Origin: Pseudomonas persica
GTDB lineage: Bacteria > Pseudomonadota > Gammaproteobacteria > Pseudomonadales > Pseudomonadaceae
NCBI RefSeq assembly: GCF_900291015.1
Contig: NZ_OLKL01000025.1
Coordinates: 46,144 to 110,143, forward strand
Length of the DNA stretch: 64,000 nt
Direction of reading: 5' to 3'
A model generated the notes under the pieces. That model was not told the DNA's origin. It ran no database searches and saw nothing but the letters and a program-made list of their open reading frames with translations. Positions 27,805-35,951 of the stretch are shown here, in pieces. Within the stretch, counting starts at the first letter, position 1, and each line of letters opens with the position of its first letter. A program made the translations under genes and the position numbers.

Positions 27805-28445
27805 ATACCCCGGCCAACGCCGACGATATGGGCCTTTGCCTGTGCCATGGCTGCGGTCAGGCCTGCGAACTGGGCCGCGACGCGCACACCTGTGACCGCT
27901 GTGGTGCCGCTATTCACCGGCGCAAGGCCAATGCCATCAGCCGCGGCTGGGCGTTTCTGCTGGCGGCGCTGATTTTCTACATTCCCGCCAACCTGCTGCC
28001 GGTGATGCACACTGAAATGCTTGGCAGCGGCAGCGAAAGCACCATTGGCGGTGGCGTGCTGGAGTTCTGGGAGGCCGGTGCCTGGGACATCGCGCTGATC
28101 ATCTTCATTGCCAGTGTCGGCGTGCCGGCCATCAAGTTCTTCTCGCTCGGGCTGTTGCTGCTTACCGCCCAGCGCGGTTCCACCTGGGCCTGCCGGCAGC
28201 GTTCGCAGCTGTACCGCTTTGTCGAGTTGATCGGCTACTGGTCGATGCTCGATGTGATGGTGGTGGCACTGGTGGCGGCGCTGGTGCAACTGCGCGGGCT
28301 GGGCACCATCGAGCCGCGAGTGGGCATCCTGTTTTTCGGCATGGTGGTGGTCCTGACCATGTTTTCTGCGATGAGCTTCGATCCACGCCTGATCTGGGAT
28401 AGCCGGGCCAACGAGGGAGGCCGTATTGATGGTGCAACAGACTGA
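27801..28445 (+). CDS. pqiA: Paraquat-inducible protein A, second half
   Basis: 214 residues and built like its upstream neighbour: two Cys pairs of a zinc ribbon (CHGCG and CDRCG), then four membrane segments from about 48, with the conserved SIGYWSMLDV-like stretch (IGYWSMLDVMVVAL). It starts in the ATGA overlap and its 3' end overlaps pqiB by 17 bp. The two proteins presumably pair as the two halves of PqiA. Confidence 0.9.
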   Translation: MNTPANADDMGLCLCHGCGQACELGRDAHTCDRCGAAIHRRKANAISRGWAFLLAALIFYIPANLLPVMHTEMLGSGSESTIGGGVLEFWEAGAWDIALIIFIASVGVPAIKFFSLGLLLLTAQRGSTWACRQRSQLYRFVELIGYWSMLDVMVVALVAALVQLRGLGTIEPRVGILFFGMVVVLTMFSAMSFDPRLIWDSRANEGGRIDGATD

Positions 28446-30069
28446 CAAGCGCGAGGGCGCGGGGCAGGTTGAAGTGCGCACCCGGCGCTGGAGTGTGTCG
28501 CTGGTATGGATCGTGCCGATATTGGCGATCCTGATCGGCGCTTCGCTGGTGGTGCGCAACTGGATGCAGCAGGGCCCGGTCATCGCCATTTCCTTTCACA
28601 CCGGGGAAGGGCTGGTGGCGCACAAGACCCAGGTCAAATACCGCAGCGTGGTGATTGGCGAAGTCACTACGGTGGACCTGGCCGACGACAAGAAGAGCGT
28701 GGTCGCCAAGGTCCAGTTGTCCAACGACGCCCGCGCGTTCGCCACCCAGGGGGCGCGCTTCTGGGTGGTGCGGCCACGCATTGGGGTGGGCGGCGTGTCC
28801 GGCGTGGACACGCTGCTGTCGGGCAGTTTCATCGGGGCGGATTCCGGCGAGTCGAACGTGCCGGAGAAGTCCTTTGTCGGCCTGGAGCTGCCACCGCCAA
28901 TCACCTATGACGAAAAGGGCAAGCGCTTTGTCCTGACCGCCAGCGACCTGGGGTCGCTGGATATTGGCTCATCGATCTACTACCGCAAGATTCCGGTGGG
29001 TGAGGTGGTGTCCTTTGCCCTGCAGGACGATGGCAAGGGTGTGGAGATTGGCGTATTCGTGCAGGCCCCCTACGACAGCTTCGTCAGCGCCGATACCCGC
29101 TTCTGGAACGCCAGTGGTGTCGACATGCAGATCGGTGCCAACGGCCTGAAGATCGATACCGAATCACTGTCGTCGATCCTGGTGGGCGGGTTGGCCTTTG
29201 GCTCGCCCGACTTCGCCCCGCAAGCCGAGCCCGCTGCCGACCAGGCGCGCTTCCAGCTGTTTGCCGACCGCGATACCGCCCTGGCACCGCCCAGTGGCCA
29301 GGCGCAGTACCTGCAATTGCGCTTCGACCAGGCCATGCGCGGCCTGTCGGTGGGAGCCCCGGTGGAGTTCAAGGGGGTGGAGTTTGGCCGGGTCACCTCG
29401 GTCCAGCTCGACTACGATGCCACCCGGCAGAGCTTTCCGGTGGTGGTCGATGCGGTGATCTACCCGCAGCGGCTGGGGCCGGTGCACCGCAAGATGCTGG
29501 CCGTGTTCAAGCATGCCGAAGGCGACATGGACGGCGCACGGCGGCTGATCGGCACCTTCGTCGAGCACGGGCTGCGGGCCCAGGCACGCAGCGGCAACCT
29601 GATCACCGGGCAGATGTTCATTTCCCTGGACTTCTACCCGGATGCCCCCAAGGTGGCCTTCGACAAGACCGCCAACCCCATCACCATCCCCACATTGCCG
29701 GGCAGCCTGGAGCAGTTGCAAGAACAGCTGCAGCGGGTAGTGGAGCGCATCAGCAAACTGCCGCTGGAGAGCATCGCCAACAACCTGGACGGCAGCTTGC
29801 GTGAGTTGCGCGCCAGCCTCAAGCAGTTCAATGGCCAGACGCTGCCGGACGTGAAGGTGGCGCTGGACGAAGTGCATGAGACCCTGCGCACGGCCAATTC
29901 GGCCATCTCCGAGGACTCGCCACAGCGCGAACGGATGGGTGAAACCCTGGATGAACTGGAGCGCATGTCACGTTCGCTGCGTGACCTTGCCGATTACCTG
30001 GGCCGGCACCCCGAATCGCTGATACGTGGCCGGCCGAAAGCGGCCAGTGCTGCAGACCTTGAACCCTGA
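28429..30069 (+). CDS. pqiB: PqiB, MCE-domain intermembrane lipid transport protein
   Basis: 546 residues. One N-terminal membrane anchor (~26-42), then three MCE/MlaD repeats beginning near 48 (AISFHTGEGL), 162 (FVLTASDLGS) and 285 (LQLRFDQAMRGL), each with a YRSVVIGEV/YYRKIPVGEV/FKGVEFGRV-type loop, then a long C-terminal coiled-coil region (EQLQEQLQRVVERISKL...). In E. coli the three MCE rings stack into a syringe-like tube across the periplasm. ATG 28429 follows GGGAGG. It is the core of the operon. Confidence 0.92.
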   Translation: MVQQTDKREGAGQVEVRTRRWSVSLVWIVPILAILIGASLVVRNWMQQGPVIAISFHTGEGLVAHKTQVKYRSVVIGEVTTVDLADDKKSVVAKVQLSNDARAFATQGARFWVVRPRIGVGGVSGVDTLLSGSFIGADSGESNVPEKSFVGLELPPPITYDEKGKRFVLTASDLGSLDIGSSIYYRKIPVGEVVSFALQDDGKGVEIGVFVQAPYDSFVSADTRFWNASGVDMQIGANGLKIDTESLSSILVGGLAFGSPDFAPQAEPAADQARFQLFADRDTALAPPSGQAQYLQLRFDQAMRGLSVGAPVEFKGVEFGRVTSVQLDYDATRQSFPVVVDAVIYPQRLGPVHRKMLAVFKHAEGDMDGARRLIGTFVEHGLRAQARSGNLITGQMFISLDFYPDAPKVAFDKTANPITIPTLPGSLEQLQEQLQRVVERISKLPLESIANNLDGSLRELRASLKQFNGQTLPDVKVALDEVHETLRTANSAISEDSPQRERMGETLDELERMSRSLRDLADYLGRHPESLIRGRPKAASAADLEP

Positions 30070-30080
30070 GGAGACCGCCG

Positions 30081-30617
30081 ATGCATCGACTGCGCAATGT
30101 GTGTGGCGCCGGCCTGCTGGCCGTGCTGTGGGGCTGTAGCAGTAGCCCGAACAACTATCACACGCTGGTACCGAGCGAGCCGGTGCGCGACAGCGGCCAG
30201 CGCATCCAGGTGGCGAGGGTGGCCGTGCCGCCGCAGGTGGACCGCCCGCAGTTGGTGGTGCGGCAAGGACAGAGTGGCCTGGCCATCCTCGAGACGGAGT
30301 GGTGGGGGGCCAACCTGGTGGATGAGTTCCGCAGCGCCTTGCAGGACCAGTTGGGCGGGCCTGTGGGGGGTGGCAAGGCGTTGCTGCGGGTGGATGTACA
30401 GCGCTTCGATACCGTGCCGGGGCGCTACGCCTCGCTGGAAGCGGTATGGCGCCTGATGCGCGCGGGTGAGGCCGAGCTGACCTGCCGTACCTCGCTGCAG
30501 ACGCCGGCGGACAACAGCATCGCCAGCCTGGTCAATGCCCACCAAGCCAACCTGCGCAAACTGGCCGAGGCAGTGCGGGGGAGTGCCAGGCAGGGCAGCT
30601 GTGCCCAACCTGGCTGA
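30081..30617 (+). CDS. pqiC: PqiC, outer-membrane lipoprotein of the Pqi system
   Basis: 178 residues with a lipoprotein signal peptide (lipobox LWGC, lipidated Cys19), then an ABC-type transport auxiliary domain (DUF330 type) with NYHTLVPSEP near the start and LVDEFRSALQDQL in the middle. PqiC docks to the distal end of PqiB at the outer membrane. ATG 30081 follows GAGGAG, 11 bp after pqiB. Last gene of the operon. Confidence 0.88.
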   Translation: MHRLRNVCGAGLLAVLWGCSSSPNNYHTLVPSEPVRDSGQRIQVARVAVPPQVDRPQLVVRQGQSGLAILETEWWGANLVDEFRSALQDQLGGPVGGGKALLRVDVQRFDTVPGRYASLEAVWRLMRAGEAELTCRTSLQTPADNSIASLVNAHQANLRKLAEAVRGSARQGSCAQPG

Positions 30618-30666
30618 TGGGCTGACCGATGCACGGTACCTGTGGGAGCGGCCTTGTGTCGCGATA

Positions 30667-30683
30667 GGGGCGCAAAGCGCCCC
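30667..30683. terminator. GC hairpin between convergent pqiC and cptA
   Basis: GGGGCGC-AAA-GCGCCCC, perfect 7-bp stem with a 3-base loop, in the 89-bp gap between convergent genes. It has no T-run on either strand, so it is at best a partial bidirectional terminator or mRNA end protector. Confidence 0.4.
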
Positions 30684-30706
30684 CGGCAATCTCGACTACA
30701 AAACAG

Positions 30707-32479
30707 TCAGTTCAGGCTTTCAGCACCCTGTGTCTTGCCACTACTGACCGTCTCCTGCTCGACCTTGTCCAGCGGCAGGTGGTCGAACTCGCGCAAGCCA
30801 TCCTTGCGGTACGGGTCGCCAATCCAGCGCGGGGCCACCACGAACTGCGGGCTCACCAGGCTCTTGGCCGGTTCGTAACGGTCATAGCTCAGCCCGGCCA
30901 GGTCGGACAGGGTATGGATCAGGTGCGAGCTGCTGTAGGGGCGCTCGGCCATTGCCGGCAAGTCGCGTGGGTGCTCGGCCTGCCAGCTGGGCGAGGTCCA
31001 CAGCAGGAACGGGATGGTGTACATCGGCCGGGTCGGCGCGCCTTCGTTGCGCCCCAGGTGGTCGTGGTCGCCAGAGCTGTATACATCTTCGCCATGGTCG
31101 GACAGATACACCAGGAAACCATTGGGGGTACTGGCCGAGTAACGCTTGATCAGGCTCGATACCACGTAATCGTTGTAGCGCACCGCGTTGTCGTAGAAGT
31201 TGTAGGTTTCCACCTGGTCGGCCGTCAGCTTGCCGGGCACCCCCTGGCGATCGTTGAAGTGCGCGTAGTCGTTCGGGTAGCGGTAGCGATAGTCCATGTG
31301 CGTACCCAGCAGGTGCACGATGATGAATTTGTTCGGCGCCGGGTCCTGCAGGGCTTTCTCGAACGGCGCCAGCACCACATCGTCGTACTGGCTGGCATTC
31401 TGGTTGCGCTGGTTGTTGAGGTACACCGGTGCGTCCGTCTGCTGCGAGAAGGTGGTCAGCATGGTGTTGCGCTTGGTCATGGTCTGCTGGTTGGTGATCC
31501 AGAAGGTTTTGTAGCCAGCCTGTTTCATCAGGTTGATCAGCGACGGGGCGGTGAGGAAACGGTCCGGGTTCTGCTCGTCGCCGAAGGTGAGGATCTGCTG
31601 CATCACTTCGATGGTATACGGGCGTGGCGACACCACGTTGCGGAACACCGTCAGGCTCTTGTCGCTAGCGGCCAGTGCGTCGAGGTTGGGCGTGGTGTCG
31701 CGGTTGTAACCGTACAGGTGCATGTGCTCGCGGGTGGTCGATTCGCCCAGCACCAGCACCAGCGTGCGTGGCGCTGCACCGCTGCTGTCATGCAGGTTTT
31801 GCAGGGGTGGCAACGCGGCGTTCCGGGCCAGCAGTTCCTGCATGTTGTCGAGCTGCTGGCGGTACTGGCGGTAGCCGACCAGCAGTTGCCAGGGCACGGC
31901 GGGCTCCATGCGCTGCTGCACCTTTTCGGCCGCGTCGGCGAAGCTGCGCTGCTGGGTGACCATCTGCTTGTAGAACGGGTACACCAGGTTGGCCAGCAGC
32001 AACAGGGCGACTACCGGCAGGCGGCTGCGCGGCGGCAGGCTGACCGGGCGTACGCGCTTCCACAGCAGCACCGCCACCAGGGTGTACAGCAGCAACGCCA
32101 GGCCCAGCCAGACGCTGAAGTACTGGCTGAAGTACTCACCGGCCTCGGCGGTGTTGGACTCGAACATCACGAAGATCACACTTTGCGAGAACTCCTGGCG
32201 ATAGATGCCGAAGTAGCTCAGGCCCACCAGCGAAGCGGCCCACAGCACCAGGCCGATGAGCGCGGCTGTGGCGCGGGTGAAGCGAGGCAGCAGCAGCACC
32301 GGGGCCAGCCACAGGCTGCTGAGGAACAATGCATCGCGAAAACCGGCGAACCCGGTGGTACCACTGAACAGCAGCAACGCCTGGGTCACGCCCGAGAAGT
32401 ACCAGAAGAACAGCAAAAGCCAGCCCAGGCCGGCCCAGTCCACGCGCTTGGGCGAGGAGGGGGATGGAGTGTGTGACAC
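30707..32479 (-). CDS. cptA: Phosphoethanolamine transferase CptA
   Basis: 590 residues: five inner-membrane helices in the first ~190 residues (opening GWLLLFFWYFSGVTQ is typical of CptA), then a periplasmic alkaline-phosphatase-fold domain with the nucleophile motif LGESTTREHMHLYGYNRDTTPNL, HLLGTHMDYRYRYP and SDHGEDVY zinc-site motifs. Moves phosphoethanolamine from phosphatidylethanolamine onto lipopolysaccharide core. The start at 32479 has only a weak ribosome site. The adjacent pssA region supplies the phospholipid precursor, though the genes are not one operon. Confidence 0.88.
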   Translation of the reverse strand: MSHTPSPSSPKRVDWAGLGWLLLFFWYFSGVTQALLLFSGTTGFAGFRDALFLSSLWLAPVLLLPRFTRATAALIGLVLWAASLVGLSYFGIYRQEFSQSVIFVMFESNTAEAGEYFSQYFSVWLGLALLLYTLVAVLLWKRVRPVSLPPRSRLPVVALLLLANLVYPFYKQMVTQQRSFADAAEKVQQRMEPAVPWQLLVGYRQYRQQLDNMQELLARNAALPPLQNLHDSSGAAPRTLVLVLGESTTREHMHLYGYNRDTTPNLDALAASDKSLTVFRNVVSPRPYTIEVMQQILTFGDEQNPDRFLTAPSLINLMKQAGYKTFWITNQQTMTKRNTMLTTFSQQTDAPVYLNNQRNQNASQYDDVVLAPFEKALQDPAPNKFIIVHLLGTHMDYRYRYPNDYAHFNDRQGVPGKLTADQVETYNFYDNAVRYNDYVVSSLIKRYSASTPNGFLVYLSDHGEDVYSSGDHDHLGRNEGAPTRPMYTIPFLLWTSPSWQAEHPRDLPAMAERPYSSSHLIHTLSDLAGLSYDRYEPAKSLVSPQFVVAPRWIGDPYRKDGLREFDHLPLDKVEQETVSSGKTQGAESLN

Positions 32480-32632
32480 GTATGCCTCGTCGTAGCTCGG
32501 CGGCCAGCGGATGTACCCGTGACCGGAAAGGGCGTGAAGCTAATCTGCCAGGTGTGAAAATAACGTCAACGAGACGCTGGCCCAGGCAAGGTATGATGTG
32601 TTCGTCAAACCGTACTGACAGGTCGAGTGAGA

Positions 32633-32779
32633 ATGAACCGTCGCAAGAAGATCAAGCAGCTATTGCAGGCGCATGCCAAGAAGGCCAGCGCCAAACTGGC
32701 GCCGCGCAAGCCCAAGTACATTTGCAAGGCCGACCGGTTGAAGATGGAGGCCGAAGCAGCAGCGGATACACCCGCCTGA
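32633..32779 (+). CDS. Small basic protein, DUF2986-like (48 aa)
   Basis: Short gene: MNRRKKIKQLLQAHAKKASAK... ending ADTPA. Strongly basic N-terminus, KPKYICKADRLKME in the second half. The pattern NRRKKIKQLL...K(P)KYISKA-R matches the DUF2986 family as I remember it; no function is known. A GTGAGA site precedes the ATG. It lies 153 bp from divergent cptA and is followed by a composite repeat. Confidence 0.7.
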   Translation: MNRRKKIKQLLQAHAKKASAKLAPRKPKYICKADRLKMEAEAAADTPA

Positions 32780-32849
32780 CCGACTGGCGCAGACGGTGCA
32801 GGGAGATCCTGTCGCGTAGAGAACTGAGTTTGCAAGTGGTGCGCGTACC

Positions 32850-33010
32850 CTGTGGGAGCGGCTTTAGCCGCGAACAATCCAACACGGTGCATGGCACCGG
32901 CTGTGCCGGTGTTCGCGGCTAAAGCCGCTCCCACAGGTGCGCGAATGGTTTGTGAACTCAGTTCTCTGCACGGCAGCGCAGCCTAAAGGGCTGGGCAATC
33001 TCCTGCAGGG
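32850..33010. repeat. Composite intergenic repeat, copy B
   Basis: REP GCGGCTTTAGCCGC, a central part AACACGGTGCATGGCACCGGC in the opposite order to copy A, the second REP GCGGCTAAAGCCGC, then the conserved tail with TCAGTTCTCTG and GCGCAGCCTAAAGGGCTGGGC. About 160 bp; ends close to the stop of the next gene. Confidence 0.8.
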
Positions 33011-33030
33011 ATCGCGCGGGCTGCTTACGA

Positions 33031-33423
33031 TCAACGGCGGTAGTAGCGGTGGTCATCATTGTAGCGGTGATGCATGGCCCGCTCATGGCGGTGCTCCCAA
33101 TCGCGGCGCCGTTCCCAGTCGCGGCGGCGCTCCCAGTCTCGCCGGCGTTCCCAATCACGGCGGGCCTGCTCGCGGCGCCACTGTTCGCGGCGCCAGTCGC
33201 TGCGGTGGTCATGCCAGCGGTCGTCATCGTGGGCCAGCAGCGTGGCCGGCTGTGCATCGGCCACACTGGCCACCCTGGACCAGGGGTTGTCGGCAGGCTG
33301 CAACGGGGATTGAACCGCCGGGGGAGCCACTACGGGCGCCTTCATTTGTGTTGCCGACGCCGTGCCCATCGCCGCGAACGAGAACAGGCCGAGCAGCATC
33401 AACCTTGCGACACGTATTTTCAT
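33031..33423 (-). CDS. Exported Arg/Trp/Asp-repeat protein
   Basis: 130 residues. Signal peptide MKIRVARLMLLGLFSFAAMGTASA, a Pro/Ala spacer, then an extremely biased C-terminal half: WRREQ units followed by at least four tandem RRDWER hexads and a His/Arg/Tyr tail. The DNA shows the matching 18-bp tandem repeat on this strand (about 33095-33190). Such tails may bind acidic polymers, nucleic acid or lipopolysaccharide; no family recognised beyond low-complexity envelope proteins. I use ATG 33423; a TTG at 33435 is an alternative. Confidence 0.65.
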   Translation of the reverse strand: MKIRVARLMLLGLFSFAAMGTASATQMKAPVVAPPAVQSPLQPADNPWSRVASVADAQPATLLAHDDDRWHDHRSDWRREQWRREQARRDWERRRDWERRRDWERRRDWEHRHERAMHHRYNDDHRYYRR

Positions 33424-33558
33424 GAGCGAAGCCAACCTCTGATAACAATTGAGCCATCTGGCCAGCAGGTGGTCGGCGAACCTTGTCTCACGTTCCGCTA
33501 CCTTTCTGTGCCTCCCACATAGACCGGTAAACAGGAAAAAGTTCGCAGCGGCAACAAC

Positions 33559-33572
33559 AAGTTGTACAACTT
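33559..33572. promoter_or_regulatory. 14-bp perfect palindrome upstream of pssA
   Basis: AAGTTGTACAACTT in the 262-bp gap between the divergent Arg/Trp-repeat gene and pssA. It may be a regulator site; no nearby regulator is an obvious partner. Confidence 0.3.
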
Positions 33573-33685
33573 TTGCACTTCAACCCGCGACCCTTTGCCG
33601 AGAACCACAGTGCGGGGCTGGACCATTTCGATCTTCCTGTGCAAGCTGATGCACGACAGTGATTGCACACAGAAGGTGATCGTTT

Positions 33686-35014
33686 GTGAACCCCGAATCC
33701 ATGCTGGCGGCATTGCCAGGCTTCGCCATGTCGGCCGAGTCGATCCTGGTGCTGCCCGATGCCAAGGCCTACCGCGCCTGCCTGCTCGAGCGCATCCGCG
33801 GCGCAACCCGGCGCATCGTCATCGTCGCGCTGTACCTGCAGGAAGACGAGGCCGGCCAGGAAGTGCTGGATGCCTTGTACCAGGCCAAAGCCGCGCGGCC
33901 GGAGCTGGAAATCACCATCGTGGTCGACTGGTTCCGTGCCCGGCGCGGCCTGCTGGGCGCCGGGCGTCAGCCGGGTAATGCCGCCTGGTACCAGGCCCAG
34001 CGCCAGCACCATGGGTTGGACATCGTCATCCACGGCGTACCGGTGCAGACCCGCGAGCTGTTCGGCGTGTTGCACCTGAAGGGCAGCGTCATCGACGATT
34101 GCGTCATCTACACCGGTGCCAGCCTGAACAACGTGTACCTGCACCGTTTCGACCGCTACCGCCTGGACCGCTACCACCTGTTCCAGTCGCCGGCGCTGGC
34201 CGACGCCATGGTCGACCTGGTGCGACGCCTGCTGCACCACACCGCCACGCCGCGCCTCGACCTGCCGGCGCCACCCTCAACCCGCAGCCTGCGCAGCGAC
34301 ATCCGGCGCTTGCGCGCGCGGCTGCGGCGCATGGCCTATGCGGCTCCGCTCAGCGTGGCGGGGCATGGCCTGCGGGTGATCCCGCTGTTGGGTGTGGGCC
34401 GTGGCAACCCGCTGAACCGGGCGTTGTGCACCTTGCTCGCGGCGGCGCGCACGCAGGTCATTATCAGCACGCCGTATTTCAACCCGCCCCGGGTGCTGAT
34501 GCGCGAGCTCGACCATGCTCTGGCGCGTGGTGTGCGGGTGGAACTGATCGTTGGTGACCGCACGGCCAACGACTTCTATATCGCCCCCGGCGAGCCGTTC
34601 AGTGCCAGCGGCGCGCTGCCCTACCTGTACGAAGACAACCTGCGCGCCTTCACCCGACGTCGCCACGCCGCGATTGCCAGTGGCCAGCTGCAGGTGCGGA
34701 TCTGGAACGACCCCGGGCATACCTTCCATGCCAAGGGCGTGTGGATCGACCAGCGCTATTCGTTGCTGACCGGTAACAACCTGAACCCGCGCGGCTTCAA
34801 CCTGGACCTGGAGAACGGCCTGCTGATCGATGACCCGCAAGGGCAATGGCTGGCGCCACGGGAAGCAGAGTTGGCCGAGCTGCGCCGGCATGCGCCGAAG
34901 ATCGGCTCGGCAGAGGCGCTGGGGGGCAAGGCCGAACACCCCAAGGAAGTGCGCAGGTTCCTGCGGCGGCTGCGCTACAGCCGGTTGGAACCGTTGATCA
35001 AACGGGTGCTCTGA
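33686..35014 (+). CDS. pssA: CDP-diacylglycerol--serine O-phosphatidyltransferase (PssA)
   Basis: 442 residues, similar end to end to E. coli PssA. Phospholipase D-type HKD motifs at His130 (HLKGSVIDD) and His348 (HAKGVWIDQ), with shared blocks ELDxVDWxRAxRG-like, YTGASLNNVYLHRFDRYRLDRYH, STPYFNPP, GDRTANDFYI and TGNNLNPRGFNLDLEN. It makes phosphatidylserine, the precursor of phosphatidylethanolamine, at the membrane surface. GTG 33686 follows GAAGG; an ATG at 33701 is an alternative. Monocistronic. Confidence 0.93.
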   Translation: MNPESMLAALPGFAMSAESILVLPDAKAYRACLLERIRGATRRIVIVALYLQEDEAGQEVLDALYQAKAARPELEITIVVDWFRARRGLLGAGRQPGNAAWYQAQRQHHGLDIVIHGVPVQTRELFGVLHLKGSVIDDCVIYTGASLNNVYLHRFDRYRLDRYHLFQSPALADAMVDLVRRLLHHTATPRLDLPAPPSTRSLRSDIRRLRARLRRMAYAAPLSVAGHGLRVIPLLGVGRGNPLNRALCTLLAAARTQVIISTPYFNPPRVLMRELDHALARGVRVELIVGDRTANDFYIAPGEPFSASGALPYLYEDNLRAFTRRRHAAIASGQLQVRIWNDPGHTFHAKGVWIDQRYSLLTGNNLNPRGFNLDLENGLLIDDPQGQWLAPREAELAELRRHAPKIGSAEALGGKAEHPKEVRRFLRRLRYSRLEPLIKRVL

Positions 35015-35023
35015 TACAGCCGG

Positions 35024-35251
35024 TTCTGGCTTGCCGACGACAGGGCCAGGGCTGCGCAGCTGGTGGCGCAGCGCGCAGGCGTGGCCATGCTGCCTGAAAC
35101 AGCCGCCGTGTGCGCCGAGCAGGAGCTCCCGGTGCGTCGGGTGGCCCTGGCGTAAAGCTGGGCCACTCTGGAGTTGCGCCTGTGCTGCCGTGACTGGGAG
35201 CGTTTGAGTTCACACGGGCGGCAACTGGTGAGTTTTTTGTCCGGGTTACGG
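35024..35251 (+). pseudogene. Probable remnant of a LysR-type regulator gene (3' end)
   Basis: Directly after pssA and in the same frame, an untranslated stretch reads FWLADDRARAAQLVAQRAG... VAMLPETAA... then a stop (35153) and, still in frame, LRLCCRDWERLSSHGRQLVSFL. This is the look of the last ~75 residues of a LysR effector domain (LV..G.GVAMLPE; C-terminal RDW..LS..GRQLV.FL) with one nonsense mutation and no 5' end. Recognition is by eye only; chance is possible. Confidence 0.4.
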
Positions 35252-35252
35252 C

Positions 35253-35600
35253 TTACTGCGCCGGGACCAGACGAATACCACTCACCTGTACCTGATCACC
35301 GGGTTTGAAGCGCGCATTGGGCGAGCGATAGCGCTGGGTGCTGCCGTCGTCATGGCGCACCACATAGGCCGGGTCGCTGTGGCCGCTGCCTTGTTGCACG
35401 GCGGCACCGCCAAATGCGCCCAGGGCAGCGCCGGCGAGGGCGCCGAATGGGCCACCGAGCGCGGCGCCGACCATCAGGCCGCTGACGCCGCCCGCGCCAT
35501 AGCCCACCGTGTTGTCGGGGCTTTCCGAGAGCACCTCGGCGGCGCAGACGGGCAGGGCGATGGACAGGGTCATCGCCAGAGGGAGGATTAGATTTTTCAT
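35253..35600 (-). CDS. Exported glycine-zipper protein, small
   Basis: 115 residues. Signal peptide MKNLILPLAMTLSIALPVCA, then a glycine zipper (GYGAGGVSGLMVGAALGGPFGALAGAALGAFGGAAV, two helices), then a short beta-type tail with YVVRHDDGS and GDQVQVSGIRLVP. Similar to the 17-kDa-antigen-like or YMGG-type envelope proteins. Start could be ATG 35600, 35609 or 35621; 35600 begins the signal peptide most naturally, but no good ribosome site decides it. Confidence 0.7.
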   Translation of the reverse strand: MKNLILPLAMTLSIALPVCAAEVLSESPDNTVGYGAGGVSGLMVGAALGGPFGALAGAALGAFGGAAVQQGSGHSDPAYVVRHDDGSTQRYRSPNARFKPGDQVQVSGIRLVPAQ

Positions 35601-35951
35601 GAGCGTCATTCCGCAAGGCAAGTAGTGGCGAAAGCGAATGGTTCAGCTTTCGTGCCAGCTGGCCAGCCCTTGCAGATTGGGAGGTTGCGCCAGGGCGTTG
35701 TCATTTCGACAGCGGTTGGTGTGGTGCAATTGACCTGCTGATGTCAATCTGACATTTCGCCCTCAGCCGCCGATGCGACTTCAGGAGGCCGAGCGAAGGG
35801 CTTGCGGAGGGAGGTGACGGGCATTATGTGAAGATGGCAGTAAGGACGGTGTTCATCGTCGAACCTCTGCAGGTCAGTCAGCTCGGCACTCAGGCTATCG
35901 ATGGCCAACCCACAGGGCATGACGACAAACTTGCAATTCAGACAGCGAAAA
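35601..35951. other. 351-bp gap without a convincing gene
   Basis: Between the glycine-zipper gene and the end of ppnN. It holds a small inverted repeat ATGTCA-ATC-TGACAT (35741-35755). A 58-codon minus-strand frame (35744-35920, beginning MPCGLAIDS) exists but lacks a ribosome site and recognisable family, so I do not call it. Promoter of the glycine-zipper gene should lie in the first 100 bp. Confidence 0.5.

Noticed and set aside
27208..28445. Frameshift splitting pqiA into two genes
   Set aside because: Both halves have their own zinc ribbon, start codon and ATGA coupling, and a split pqiA is normal in Pseudomonas.
30779..32476. 565-codon frame antisense to cptA
   Set aside because: Same shadow composition; cptA has all catalytic motifs.
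35744..35920. 58-codon minus-strand frame in the gap after ppnN
   Set aside because: No ribosome site, no family, and the frame is open upstream without a start; kept only as a note.
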